Assembly (NCBI GenBank): GCA_900143635.1
Contig: FREY01000008.1
Coordinates: 62,001 to 126,000 of the forward strand
Reading direction: 5' to 3'
DNA length: 64,000 bases
DNA from: Rhodobacteraceae bacterium Alg231-04
GTDB taxonomy: Bacteria; Pseudomonadota; Alphaproteobacteria; Rhodobacterales; Rhodobacteraceae
Shown in pieces: positions 1 through 8,865 of the stretch. The position numbers and the translations under genes were made by a program. The notes under the pieces were generated by a model. It did no database searches and was not told the origin of the DNA. It worked only from the letters and a program-made list of their open reading frames with translations. Positions within the stretch are counted from its first letter, which is position 1, and each line of letters begins with the position of its first letter.

Positions 1-1083
1 ATCACCGGCGCCAAGCGCGCGCAAAAAGGCCTGCGCGGCCTCGTCATTGCCACCCGACGCATTGCCTGCGGGCTGCACCACTGGCTGTGGCTCTGGTCTG
101 GCTGCCGGTTCAGGCGCGGGCTCTGCGGGCGCAACTGGTGCGGGGTCCGGCATCACCTCGGCGATTGGCGCAGGCTCGGGGCTTGGCTCAGGCACAGGTT
201 CAGGCGCTGGCTCAGGAATGGCGGCGGGCTGAACCGGCGGAGCACTGTCTGCCTGTGGCAACGGCCCCAGACCCAGATCATCATCGGCGCCAAAATCATC
301 GGGGATGAAGGCGGCATTGCCACCAGACGAGGGTTGCGGGCTGGCAAAGGGATCCGTCGCATCGGGCCGCGCACTGCTGCCCCCCGAAGGCGACAGGAAA
401 TCATCATCCCAGTCATCCGGAATTGCCGAGCCCGAGGCAGAGCTTTGAGGCGCGGAAAAGAATTCCTGCGAGGCAGGCGCATGGGAGGCCGTGCTGGCAC
501 CCTGACCGGCAAAAGGATCCTCAGCAGGGGGCAGGATCGATCCCTCGTCCTCCAGCGGCGGCAACAAACCGTCTTCGCCCAGATCCTCGCGCTGAACGCC
601 AGCTGGGCCAACCGGCCCGTCCCGCCCGCTCAGCAGATCATCCAGAAAATCGCCGCCATCACCGGGGGCGTCCAGCAGATCAGCCGCCGAAGGCGCCCGC
701 TCGGCCAGACCGTGCGACACGGGGCCATCCGCAAGCGGATCTGCGATCAGATCCTCGGCGCGACCCGCGGCTGCGATGCTGACCAGAATTTCATAAGGGC
801 CGACAGACAGGATATCACCGTCGTTCAGCGGCGTCGGTGTCGCCCCCAACGCCAGCTTGCCATAGTTCAGAAAGGTGCCATTCACCGACAGATCCACAGC
901 CACGATATTGCCGTTGTGATCCTCGATCGCGCAGTGGCGGCGCGACAGCGAGCGATCCGGATCCGGCAGTGCCAGATCGTTTTCAGCACCGCGCCCGATG
1001 GTCAGGCTGGGCCCGCGCATCACCACCGGATCGCCATTGCCCGGAATGCTGCCTGTGGACTGGAATTTCAACGTCACGGTCAT
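1..1083 (-). CDS. tagH: FHA-domain T6SS protein (TagH-like), 3' end outside the window
   Basis: Only the N-terminal 361 codons are inside the window; the reading frame stays open to position 1. Residues about 20-100 form a clear FHA phosphothreonine-binding domain: GR at 30-31, SRRH at 47-50 and NGT at 68-70 are the canonical binding residues. After it comes a long acidic, Pro/Ala/Glu-rich low-complexity linker. FHA proteins of this kind are known in T6SS clusters as part of threonine-phosphorylation control of assembly (Fha/TagH); a partner kinase would have to lie beyond the window. It starts 7 bases after the PAAR gene stop and is the last gene of the T6SS operon visible here. The linker carries DFLDDLLSG, a motif resembling those repeated in the sheath-fusion protein of the same operon. 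Confidence 0.85.
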   Translation of the reverse strand, partial: MTVTLKFQSTGSIPGNGDPVVMRGPSLTIGRGAENDLALPDPDRSLSRRHCAIEDHNGNIVAVDLSVNGTFLNYGKLALGATPTPLNDGDILSVGPYEILVSIAAAGRAEDLIADPLADGPVSHGLAERAPSAADLLDAPGDGGDFLDDLLSGRDGPVGPAGVQREDLGEDGLLPPLEDEGSILPPAEDPFAGQGASTASHAPASQEFFSAPQSSASGSAIPDDWDDDFLSPSGGSSARPDATDPFASPQPSSGGNAAFIPDDFGADDDLGLGPLPQADSAPPVQPAAIPEPAPEPVPEPSPEPAPIAEVMPDPAPVAPAEPAPEPAARPEPQPVVQPAGNASGGNDEAAQAFLRALGAGD

Positions 1084-1090
1084 AGGTTAA

Positions 1091-1396
1091 TCAGCCACCT
1101 GTCAATACTGTGGGGGCGCCCGCCACAATGGCCGCGCCAAGGCTGCACATATCGCCGATCCGCGCCGCCGGACGCTTGCCGATGAGCACGGTCGTTGACC
1201 CTTTGGCGATGGGGTGGGGCGGGAAATTCGCCGCCGGCGGGGCAATCAGCCCAAGGCACATATCACCAACCCGCGCGGCCGGCATTTTGCAGACCAGCAC
1301 TGTCAGCTCACACGGCGGCATGATCGGCAGCGGCGAACCCAACGTACAGGGGCCGGTATGCATGTCGGCAACACGTGCCTGCGGAGGTCCTGGCAT
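1091..1396 (-). CDS. PAAR-domain spike tip protein
   Basis: This is a 101-residue protein made almost entirely of a PAAR fold: ARVADMHTGPC near the N-terminus, then PAARVGDMC and PAARIGDMC blocks with GSTTVLIG between them. PAAR proteins cap the VgrG spike and sharpen the T6SS tip, sometimes carrying effectors. There is no extra toxin domain. I chose the ATG at 1396 because it overlaps the stop of the upstream gene (TGATG), which implies translational coupling; a longer frame reaching 1534 would run inside that gene and encodes no recognisable domain. The position right after vgrG and an adaptor-like gene fits its role. Confidence 0.9.
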   Translation of the reverse strand: MPGPPQARVADMHTGPCTLGSPLPIMPPCELTVLVCKMPAARVGDMCLGLIAPPAANFPPHPIAKGSTTVLIGKRPAARIGDMCSLGAAIVAGAPTVLTGG

Positions 1397-2019
1397 CAGC
1401 TGGCCCCTTTCGTTGTTTCTGCGCCCGACGCTGCCTCGGCGGCGGCGGGTTTCACCTTGCCATTGCCACCCCGGGCGATATTCAGACCGCGATCGATCAT
1501 CAGCTGGAATTGCTCCTGCGGATCCTTGCGACACTTCAGGCTTTTGAGATTGATGCCAAAGGCGCAGGCCCCGACGATACCGGGCGGCGCGGGCAGATCT
1601 TTCATCTCTCCCGGACCCAGATCACCGGTCGCGTAATAGGCAGCCGTGGCGCAATGGGCGGTCTTGTCACCGGTTTCCGCACTGTCCATCGCCGCCTGCA
1701 CCTTGGCTCGGTTGGCCTCGTTTGGTTCAAACACCCAAGCCTCGGCCGCGGCCAGACAGGGCGTCGGCTCCGCGTCTCCCAGCAGATCGCGCCCGGCCAG
1801 ACAGGCCCACCAGACCGCTTCGCGCGGTGGCAGGGCCACTGACAACAGCCGCAGCATATCGACCCAGGCCTCAGCCGCTTCAAGCTCGGCCAGAACGACA
1901 GGCACGGCAGCGCTGGCCGGGGCCTTCAGCTCGGTCTTGAGCTTGGCATTGCCCGCCGCCAGCAGCCGTTTGGCCGGCTGTTCAGGGATTTTCTTGAGGT
2001 TTTCAAATCGTTTGGACAT
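1396..2019 (-). CDS. T6SS-associated protein of unknown function (DUF6931-like)
   Basis: This 207-residue protein is encoded between vgrG and the PAAR gene, starting 9 bases after the vgrG stop. The middle (about residues 40-140) is helical and Ala/Trp-rich, with short segments such as AVWWACLAGRDLL. The C-terminal third contains PPGIVGACAFGINLKSLKC and ends in a low-complexity tail. I believe it belongs to the family catalogued as DUF6931, found beside VgrG/PAAR genes in alphaproteobacterial T6SS loci, but that assignment is from memory. The position suggests a chaperone or adaptor that loads the PAAR tip or an effector onto VgrG; this is inference only. Confidence 0.6.
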   Translation of the reverse strand: MSKRFENLKKIPEQPAKRLLAAGNAKLKTELKAPASAAVPVVLAELEAAEAWVDMLRLLSVALPPREAVWWACLAGRDLLGDAEPTPCLAAAEAWVFEPNEANRAKVQAAMDSAETGDKTAHCATAAYYATGDLGPGEMKDLPAPPGIVGACAFGINLKSLKCRKDPQEQFQLMIDRGLNIARGGNGKVKPAAAEAASGAETTKGAS

Positions 2020-2028
2020 CTGGTCAGC

Positions 2029-4158
2029 CTAGTTGATCATCGTGACGCCGCCGTCAAGCGTCAGCATTCCATCGCCAGAAACAGTGGTCATCGGGGACCC
2101 GACATCAACAGTCGCCTGACCTTCGACCGTCACCATAATACCTGAGATCGTGATGCCGCTTTGGTCAATGGTGATGGAGTTGCCACCAACGGTCAAGCTG
2201 ATCTCGTTCATCGCGGTGATCGCCACCGACCCCAGCGAGGTATCCAGCGTGAAATCCCCCATGCTGATGGTCACGGCTTCATTACCGGAGGATACTTTGC
2301 GAGTCAGATTACCCTGTTCGATGGTCTGCGTCGTGTCGCCGGTGATGGTCTGATCCGAGGTCCCCTTGATAGTCTGCTCGGCATTGCCTTCGATGGTTTC
2401 GGTGTGGTTCTGCTTGATGGCAACCGTCTGATGGCCTTCTTCGACCGTAAAGGTGTGGTCGCCGGTGTTCAGCGTCTCAGTTTTGGAGCCATAGATGGTC
2501 TGCGTCAGATCGCCGGCATCCTGTTTCTCAACCCCGATCGTTACCGTCGCATTGTTCTTGATGGTCTGGAAAAAGTCCTTCTCGGACTGCATGCGGACAA
2601 ATTCCGCGTCTTTCTTGTCCTCAAAGATCAGCTCATTATAGGTCGAGGCCGAGCCGGTCTTGGTCGACCGGGTCACGATGCCAGTCTGGGTCATATTGGC
2701 CGGCAGCGCATAGGGCGGCTTGGTGTCGCCATTGTACAGCATGCCGGTGCAGACCGGCCGGTCCGGATCACCCTCTTCAAACTGGATCACCACTTCCTGT
2801 CCGATCCTAGGGACCGAGATCATCCCCCAGTTTTTGCCGGTCCAGGGCATCACGCAGCGCACCCAGCAGGTGGTGTGTTCGTCGTTTTGACCTTCACGAT
2901 CCCAATGGAACTGCACCTTGATGCGGCCATATTCGTCCGTATGGATCTCTTCACCGCTGGGTCCGGTGACAATCGCTGTCTGCAGGCCTGCAACCTCGGG
3001 CCATGGGGTATTTTGCGGCGCGCGGAACGGCTCTGTCTTGGGGATTACCTCGAACTTGCAGACATAGGTGTCATTGGTGAAGGCGCTCATGTCCTTCACG
3101 TAAGGGTCTTCCTGATTGGGCCGCGCCTGAGATTCCGCATCTTCATAGTCGGTCTCGATCTGCAGAACATGCACAGCCGAGACCACCAGATAGTCGTCAT
3201 TGCACTGCGTCCGGGTATGGCCGGTCAGCGCAAACGTACTGCCCGAACGCATGCCGCGCACATTGCCCACCCCGCGCGAGATCTTATGCTGAACCGCCTC
3301 GGATTCCATTTTGACCCGCGCAAAATTTTCACCCTTGCCGGATTCCCGATAATGGCCGGGGTAGTCGTAATGCTCGTAGTTCTTGTGCGAATGGGTGCCC
3401 TTCGGCACCGCCTTGCGGCTTTTCAGATCGGCCTTCGGCGTCTCAAAGTTGAAGTCATTCAGCATCACCTTGCCGGTGGTGACCCGCGCAATATCAGTCC
3501 AGTCAAAGATATGGTCGTTGCGGCGACGATAGCTTTCTTCGCGGAAATGGAACTCGATGTTGGCATTGTCCGGCACGACCTTATGGGCGCTGATACCATC
3601 CGCCAGCACCAGTTTCTCCCGCGCGTCATCCTGACGGAAGAAGTAATAGATCCCCTCCTCCTCCATCAGCCGCGAGATGAAATCAAAGTCGCTTTCGCCA
3701 TATTGCACGCAATAGGTTCGCGCCTCGTAGGTGCCTTGCAGACTGTCGGTAACATCCGAGGAAAACCCGTAATCGCCGAGGATCAACTTAATGATCTCGG
3801 GCGCGGTCTGTTCCTGATAAATCCGGTTGTCACGGCTGCGGGTCAAGTACCACAGCCAGGGCCGTACCTCGGCCACCAGATGCAGCATGCCCTGATAGAG
3901 GCCAACATATTCAACCGAAATGCAGACCCCCGAGTAATACTCGATATTGCCGTTTTCGCCTTCCAGCTCGATGTGCATCGGGTTGCCGATGAAGTCCTGC
4001 AGGTCGATGTCTTCCTTGTCCGACAGCAATTCCACCCGGATTTCAGTCAGCCGGCTCAGGCCTTCGGCCACCCGCGCGTTCTTCAAGAACACATCGGCGG
4101 AGCTGAAGTTCCCCGAAGCCCGGAGCATTCGGTTTTTCAGTTGAATTTTATCCGGCAT
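2029..4158 (-). CDS. vgrG: VgrG spike protein (TssI)
   Basis: This 709-residue protein forms the trimeric puncturing spike on the Hcp tube. The N-terminal part (to about residue 390) matches the gp27-like base, including GESDFDFISRLMEEEGIYYFF-type sequence around residues 155-175. An OB-fold gp5-like domain follows at about 395-470 (DEYGRIKVQFHWDREG, then GQEVVIQFEEGDPDRPV). Residues about 520-640 are a run of short TxTI-type repeats typical of the triple beta-helix needle, ending in a glycine-rich beta tip. There is no C-terminal toxin extension, so cargo probably attaches through the PAAR protein or through Hcp. It is separated by 31 bases from the small gene upstream. Confidence 0.96.
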   Translation of the reverse strand: MPDKIQLKNRMLRASGNFSSADVFLKNARVAEGLSRLTEIRVELLSDKEDIDLQDFIGNPMHIELEGENGNIEYYSGVCISVEYVGLYQGMLHLVAEVRPWLWYLTRSRDNRIYQEQTAPEIIKLILGDYGFSSDVTDSLQGTYEARTYCVQYGESDFDFISRLMEEEGIYYFFRQDDAREKLVLADGISAHKVVPDNANIEFHFREESYRRRNDHIFDWTDIARVTTGKVMLNDFNFETPKADLKSRKAVPKGTHSHKNYEHYDYPGHYRESGKGENFARVKMESEAVQHKISRGVGNVRGMRSGSTFALTGHTRTQCNDDYLVVSAVHVLQIETDYEDAESQARPNQEDPYVKDMSAFTNDTYVCKFEVIPKTEPFRAPQNTPWPEVAGLQTAIVTGPSGEEIHTDEYGRIKVQFHWDREGQNDEHTTCWVRCVMPWTGKNWGMISVPRIGQEVVIQFEEGDPDRPVCTGMLYNGDTKPPYALPANMTQTGIVTRSTKTGSASTYNELIFEDKKDAEFVRMQSEKDFFQTIKNNATVTIGVEKQDAGDLTQTIYGSKTETLNTGDHTFTVEEGHQTVAIKQNHTETIEGNAEQTIKGTSDQTITGDTTQTIEQGNLTRKVSSGNEAVTISMGDFTLDTSLGSVAITAMNEISLTVGGNSITIDQSGITISGIMVTVEGQATVDVGSPMTTVSGDGMLTLDGGVTMIN

Positions 4159-4189
4159 TCCAAAATTCCTTTATCGGTCGCGCCAGCGC

Positions 4190-4480
4190 CTATTCGTCCG
4201 TTTCGATCAGGTCGTCAGCATCCCGCAACCTTGCAACGATATCCGGGTGGATGCCCCAATATTGCGAGACATTGACAACTTCGCCCAGCCCCAGCCGCAC
4301 ATCGATGATCGAATTATAATTCAAGCACCTGACAGGGGTGGGAAAATCTCCGTCCTTGAGCAGCAGCTGATTGATGTATTCATCGCCACGATACAGAAAG
4401 AACTGCGTTTTGCCGATGCCAATCAAGACGATAGCGCATTCGCTGTCGAAACCTTCCGATTCTTGTGTTTCCTGCGTCAT
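4190..4480 (-). CDS. small uncharacterised T6SS-operon protein
   Basis: This 96-residue acidic protein has no signal peptide or membrane span. Its start overlaps the stop of the sheath-fusion gene in the ATGA manner, so translation is probably coupled. It contains a short beta-like segment (CAIVLIGIGKTQFFLYRGDEY) and ends in an acidic tail. I do not recognise the family. Tight placement between the giant sheath fusion and vgrG suggests it acts with one of them, perhaps as an assembly chaperone. Confidence 0.65.
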   Translation of the reverse strand: MTQETQESEGFDSECAIVLIGIGKTQFFLYRGDEYINQLLLKDGDFPTPVRCLNYNSIIDVRLGLGEVVNVSQYWGIHPDIVARLRDADDLIETDE

Positions 4481-7400
4481 AATCCCTCCAGCAAAGCAGC
4501 AAGATCGGGGTCCATGCCACCGTCATCACCGCCTTCATCTTCACCCATGTCATCCTCGCCGAACCCGGCCAGCAGATCGTCCAGCGACTGTTCATCCTCG
4601 GCTGTGCCCTCAGCTTCCGGTGCCGGGCCGTCTTCGGCGGCAGCCCCCGCAGACCCATCCGGTGTGCCCGCGGCGGTGATGTCCATTTCCAGTGTCGCCG
4701 CCGGGCCGCCTTTGGGCGCGGCAGGTGCGCCATCGCCCCAGGGGCCTGCAATTTCATCTCCCGACAGGGCGCGGAAAGACCCAAGCCGGATTTCATCGCG
4801 CCCCTTCATCCAGAGCACCGGCATATAGCCGCGTGCCAGCGCGTGCTGGGCCGGATCGGTGGTCAGGTTGCGTTCGGTACAGGGCAACGCCACCTGATCA
4901 CCAAAGCGATCATTCACATAGTGAAACGGCATATCCCCCAGCGACATCAGACTGCCCAGCTGCATGGCTTTGCCGTCCTTTTTGTAAGACGCCGCCAGCA
5001 GGATCGCCTGCAATACAACCGGATTGGCCCACAACATGCCCGAAAGCCCCTCCTGTGGGGTGAACTCCTCGAATTCAAAGTCATAGCAAGGCTCAGACTT
5101 GGCCCCATAGGGCCTCCGCAGCAGGAACCGCGGTGCCGCCAACCCCAGATAGGCCGCCTCGGGCAAGGCGCGCAATTGGTCCCATGCCTTGGCCACCAGC
5201 GGGTGACGGTCTTCCTTGGCGATGTCCAGAAACGCGGGCGAGATTGCCGCAAAGAACGGCGCATCCACATGGGCCGCCACCTGGCCGATCCGGGCCAACA
5301 GCTCTGCATGGGGCGGTGTTTCCTCGAAAGTATAAAGCCCAAACAGGGCTGAAAATCCGCCAGCCCCTTCTTCGGGGTCCAGCACATCAGTCAAAAGCCG
5401 GAACATGCCACTCTCGGCCAGATCTTCCTGCGCGGCCAGATCCATCGCCAGCTCTTCGGCCGAGATATCATAAAGCACGATTTCCAGGCTGGCATCGGTC
5501 TCGATACGGCGCGCCAAAAGGCCCAGCGACCGCCACTGCGATTCCACCGCCTGAAAATCCGGATGGTGCAGCACCAGCCGCATCGCCGTGCTCAGCGCCT
5601 CATCCACTGCTTTTTGCATCTGCAGGGCATCTGCGTCCGGGGCCTGAACGATATGCGGCCCGGCAATCTGCGCCATCAGCGCATCCAGCGGCCCGGTCGG
5701 GGTCAGCTGGCCCGCCGTGTCGCCAATCAGTGCCTGAAAGTCGCTCAGTTTCAGGTCCGCAGGCACCGAGGTCGAGGCCGAGTGTTTCGGCAATCGCACC
5801 GGCGTTTGATAGGTTTCGCTCCAGGATTTCAGCTGCTCGCGTGCCTTATCGGCCATCGATCCAACGCCAAGCTGGCTGCGCAGCCCTGACAGAGCCTCAA
5901 AAATCCCGATCGAGCTGCTCAATTCATCGGGGTGCAGATCATCCAGCCCGTTGAGCGCCACTTCGATCCCGGTGCCGCCCTCGCCAACCGGCAGGGTCAG
6001 GGTGGTTGCAAAGCCTTCGATCACCTCTTCGACTGTATCCACATCCAGCAGGATCGGTTCCCGCTGCGCCAATGCGGCGCCGGTCTCGCGCAAGCCCCGC
6101 GCGGCCCGCCCGGTGAAATCCCCCAACAGCGCAATCCGAAAGCGTTGCCGGTTCAGATCCGCCCGCGCCGGGCGCGGCTGTGAAGCAGTACCAAACGGAG
6201 CCTGAGCTGGCGCCGCTTCCGCCGAAGCCGTGGCTGCAGCGGGCACCTCACTCGCCGGTTCGGCCGCTGCCTCTTGTGTCGTCACATCATCATCCAATCC
6301 TGCCAGGAGGGCATCAAGGTCGTCTGCCGCGGCGTCTGCCCCATCCGGCTGCTGTGCCAAATCTGGTTCCTCAGCTGTCGGTTCCGGCACAGGCGCACTC
6401 TCGTCCTCAAGACCCGCCAGCAAATCATCCAGATCCGACCCCGCGTCCTCTGTTTCAGGAGCAACGGTCTCCTCCGGTTCCGCACCATCACTGTCATCCA
6501 ACCCGGCAAGCAATGCATCCAGATCATCATCCGCGCCGGTTGTCTCCTCCGCCGCCTCCGGGGTCTCCAGACCGCCGAGCAGTGCGTCCAAATCTTCAGC
6601 TTCCTCAATCGGGTCCACTGCAGGCTCCAGGCCACCAAGGACATCTTCGGCATCGGTCGTCTCTTCAGCTACATCCGGCGCGTCCAGACCGCCAAGCAGC
6701 GCGTCAAGATCTTCGACTTCCTCTGCCGGTACCGCGACAGGCTCCAGTCCACCAAGGACATCGTCGGCGCTGGTTGTTTCTTCCGCCGCCTCTGAAGTTT
6801 CCAGACCACCGAGCAGTGCGTCCAGATCTTCGACCTCCTCAGCCGGAGCTGCCGCAGGCCCCAATCCATCAAGCACATCATCTGCGCTGGTTGTCTCCTC
6901 CGCCGCATCCGGAGCTTCCAGACCTCCAAGCAGCGCGTCCAGATCCTCTGCCTCCTCAACCGGGGCCGCCGCAGGTTCCAGACCGCCCAAAACATCATCC
7001 GCTCTGGTTGTTTCTTCCTCCGCCTCCGGAGCTTCCAAACCACCAAGCAGGGCGTCCAGGTCTTCCGCTTCTTCTACCGGAGCCGCCGCAGGCTCCAGTC
7101 CGCCCAGAACATCATCCGCGCCGGTTGTCTCTTCTGCCGCCGCCGGAGCTTCCAGACCGCCAAGCAACGCGTCCAGATCTTCAGTCTCCTCGACCGGCGC
7201 CTCCCCAGGCTCCAATCCGCCCAGTACATCATCTGCGCTGGTTGCCTCTTCAGCCACTTCCGGAGCTTCCAGACCACCAAGCAGCGCGTCCAGATCTTCG
7301 GCCTCCTCGACCGGGGCCGCCGCAGGCTCCAGTCCACCAAGCACATCGTCGGCGTCGGTCGTCTCTTCCGCCGCTTCCGGAGCTTCCAGACCACCAAGCA

Positions 7401-8865
7401 GTGCGTCCAGATCTTCGGCCTCGTCGACCGGCGCCGCCGCAGGTTCCAATCCACCAAGGACATCGTCGGCACTGGTTGCCTCTTCAGCCGCTTCCGGAGT
7501 TTCCAGGCCACCAAGCAGTGCGTCTAGATCCTCGGCCTCCTCAACCGGGGCCGCCGCAGCCTCCAATCCACCAAGCACATCATCTGCGCTGGTTGTCGCT
7601 TCCGCCGCCGCCGGAGCTTCCAGACCACCAAGCAGGGCGTCCAGGTCCTCCGCTTCTTCTACCGGAGCCGCCGCAGGCTCCAGTCCGCCCAGAACATCAT
7701 CTGCGCTGGTTGTCTCTTCTGCTGCCTCCGGGGTCTCTAGACCGCCGAGCAGCGCATCCAGATCTTCAGCCTCCTTAGCCGGTTCCGGCGCTGCTTCGAC
7801 CGTGCCGAAAACATCTTCGAGTGCCGGTTCCGCCGGTGTGGTCTCGTCTGGGGCTTCAATCGAACTCAAGGCCGCGGCCAGATCATTCGTCTTTGGACCC
7901 GCCTCAGGCGCGGTGGGCATCTGACCCAAGACCGTATCGGCAGAGGCCTCCTGATCCTGCACCGGTGACGGCACGTCCAGCCCGGACAGGATGTCATCGG
8001 TACGATCAGGATCACTTTGTTCAGACAGGGGCGCCTGCTGTTTTATCCCCGAAAGAACATCCACTGTATCATCCTCTGGCTGACTCTGCGCAGGCGCGGT
8101 TTGCGCCAGATCGGCAAGCACATCTGCCCCGCCCTGATCGGGCTCTTCTACCGGCGCTGGCGCCGTGCGAAGCGCGTCCAGTGCATCCGCGTGATCATCT
8201 GCCACAACCTCCGGCTCGGACTGTGGCAACGCGCCCAGCACATCATCCGCAGTGGTATCGACAGCTGCATCTTGAGGGGCGGAGGCCGCCAGCGCGGCCA
8301 AAGTGTCATCGGTGCCGTCTTTGGCCGGTGCCGTATCAGGCAGGCGATCCCGCAAAGTATCCAGCGCCGCATCAAGCCCGGACTGCGCCCCTTCCTGCCC
8401 GGCCAAAGCCTGCAGTAGCGCCGGTGAATCCAGCAGGGTTTCGATCAGCGTTTCGGCCCCGGATTTACCATCCATATAGGCCATCAGGTCGCTCAGCTGG
8501 CGGCGCGCCTCAAGCAGTGGGCGCAGCGCATCCACCTTTTCGGCAATCGCTGTCGGGCTGAAATCATCCATTTTCTCAAAGGTCAGATCGACCGCCAGAT
8601 TGCCTTCGCCTGTCAGCGTGTTGGGCACCGTAAAGGCCGCCCGCGGCGCCATCGCGCGCATGCGTTCATCGAAATTATCCACGTCGATCTCAAGGAAGCC
8701 GCGGTCCGCCACCGCAGGCTTTTCTGCCTTGCCGGAGAGATCGGACAGAACCCCCATCACAAATGGCAGCTGCACCTTTTTTTCGGCGCCATACAGCTCC
8801 ACATCATATTCAATTTGAACCCGAGGCGCACGATTGCGGGCGATGAACTTCTGGCTGCCACTCAT
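4477..8865 (-). CDS. giant T6SS sheath-fusion protein: TssB-like, 39-residue repeats, TssB/TssC-like
   Basis: This 1462-residue protein has three parts. Residues about 1-160 are a complete TssB (VipA)-like domain, nearly collinear with the canonical TssB of this operon (RNRAPRVQIEYDVELYGAEK, IDVDNFDERM, NTLTGEGNLAVD). Residues about 160-905 are an acidic linker whose core (about 364-781) holds ten 39-residue repeats plus a partial eleventh. Residues about 905-1380 hold a second, divergent TssB-like module (LLGDFTGRA, LLDVDTVEEV, LNGLDDLHPDEL) followed by a TssC-like module sharing LGLAAPRFLLRRPYGAK with canonical TssC. The tail repeats the linker motif (SLDDLLAG, DLAALLEGL). Canonical tssB and tssC exist separately, so this is an accessory or specialised sheath or baseplate-linked component rather than the main sheath; that role is inferred. 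ATGA overlaps on both sides couple it to the channel gene and the small downstream gene. Confidence 0.9.
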   Translation of the reverse strand: MSGSQKFIARNRAPRVQIEYDVELYGAEKKVQLPFVMGVLSDLSGKAEKPAVADRGFLEIDVDNFDERMRAMAPRAAFTVPNTLTGEGNLAVDLTFEKMDDFSPTAIAEKVDALRPLLEARRQLSDLMAYMDGKSGAETLIETLLDSPALLQALAGQEGAQSGLDAALDTLRDRLPDTAPAKDGTDDTLAALAASAPQDAAVDTTADDVLGALPQSEPEVVADDHADALDALRTAPAPVEEPDQGGADVLADLAQTAPAQSQPEDDTVDVLSGIKQQAPLSEQSDPDRTDDILSGLDVPSPVQDQEASADTVLGQMPTAPEAGPKTNDLAAALSSIEAPDETTPAEPALEDVFGTVEAAPEPAKEAEDLDALLGGLETPEAAEETTSADDVLGGLEPAAAPVEEAEDLDALLGGLEAPAAAEATTSADDVLGGLEAAAAPVEEAEDLDALLGGLETPEAAEEATSADDVLGGLEPAAAPVDEAEDLDALLGGLEAPEAAEETTDADDVLGGLEPAAAPVEEAEDLDALLGGLEAPEVAEEATSADDVLGGLEPGEAPVEETEDLDALLGGLEAPAAAEETTGADDVLGGLEPAAAPVEEAEDLDALLGGLEAPEAEEETTRADDVLGGLEPAAAPVEEAEDLDALLGGLEAPDAAEETTSADDVLDGLGPAAAPAEEVEDLDALLGGLETSEAAEETTSADDVLGGLEPVAVPAEEVEDLDALLGGLDAPDVAEETTDAEDVLGGLEPAVDPIEEAEDLDALLGGLETPEAAEETTGADDDLDALLAGLDDSDGAEPEETVAPETEDAGSDLDDLLAGLEDESAPVPEPTAEEPDLAQQPDGADAAADDLDALLAGLDDDVTTQEAAAEPASEVPAAATASAEAAPAQAPFGTASQPRPARADLNRQRFRIALLGDFTGRAARGLRETGAALAQREPILLDVDTVEEVIEGFATTLTLPVGEGGTGIEVALNGLDDLHPDELSSSIGIFEALSGLRSQLGVGSMADKAREQLKSWSETYQTPVRLPKHSASTSVPADLKLSDFQALIGDTAGQLTPTGPLDALMAQIAGPHIVQAPDADALQMQKAVDEALSTAMRLVLHHPDFQAVESQWRSLGLLARRIETDASLEIVLYDISAEELAMDLAAQEDLAESGMFRLLTDVLDPEEGAGGFSALFGLYTFEETPPHAELLARIGQVAAHVDAPFFAAISPAFLDIAKEDRHPLVAKAWDQLRALPEAAYLGLAAPRFLLRRPYGAKSEPCYDFEFEEFTPQEGLSGMLWANPVVLQAILLAASYKKDGKAMQLGSLMSLGDMPFHYVNDRFGDQVALPCTERNLTTDPAQHALARGYMPVLWMKGRDEIRLGSFRALSGDEIAGPWGDGAPAAPKGGPAATLEMDITAAGTPDGSAGAAAEDGPAPEAEGTAEDEQSLDDLLAGFGEDDMGEDEGGDDGGMDPDLAALLEGL
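6523..7776 (-). repeat. in-frame 117-bp tandem repeat array (39-residue units)
   Basis: Ten full 117-bp units and one partial unit lie inside the sheath-fusion gene. For example, the same CCACCAAGC word recurs at 7274 and 7391, exactly 117 bases apart. Each unit encodes two related acidic motifs, DLDALLGGLE and ADDVLGGLE, separated by Ala/Pro/Glu/Thr-rich spacers. Because 117 is a multiple of three, unit gain or loss keeps the frame. Units differ by scattered synonymous and conservative changes, so the array is not freshly expanded. Confidence 0.93.

Noticed and set aside
2029-4158. VgrG as an evolved VgrG with a toxin domain
   Set aside because: The length is ordinary and the C-terminus is needle-like beta repeats; no extra domain is visible.
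2161-4275. 704-codon plus-strand frame opposite vgrG
   Set aside because: It is an antisense shadow with no recognisable domain; the vgrG reading is certain.
6523-7776. Regular repeats as a possible CRISPR array
   Set aside because: Units are contiguous 117-bp coding repeats without spacers, in frame within a large gene.
6180-7924. Two long plus-strand frames (532 and 564 codons) opposite the repeat array
   Set aside because: They exist because the sense strand is repetitive and stop-poor; their products are simple Pro/His/Arg or Ser/Ala repeats without domains, and the sense gene is clearly real.
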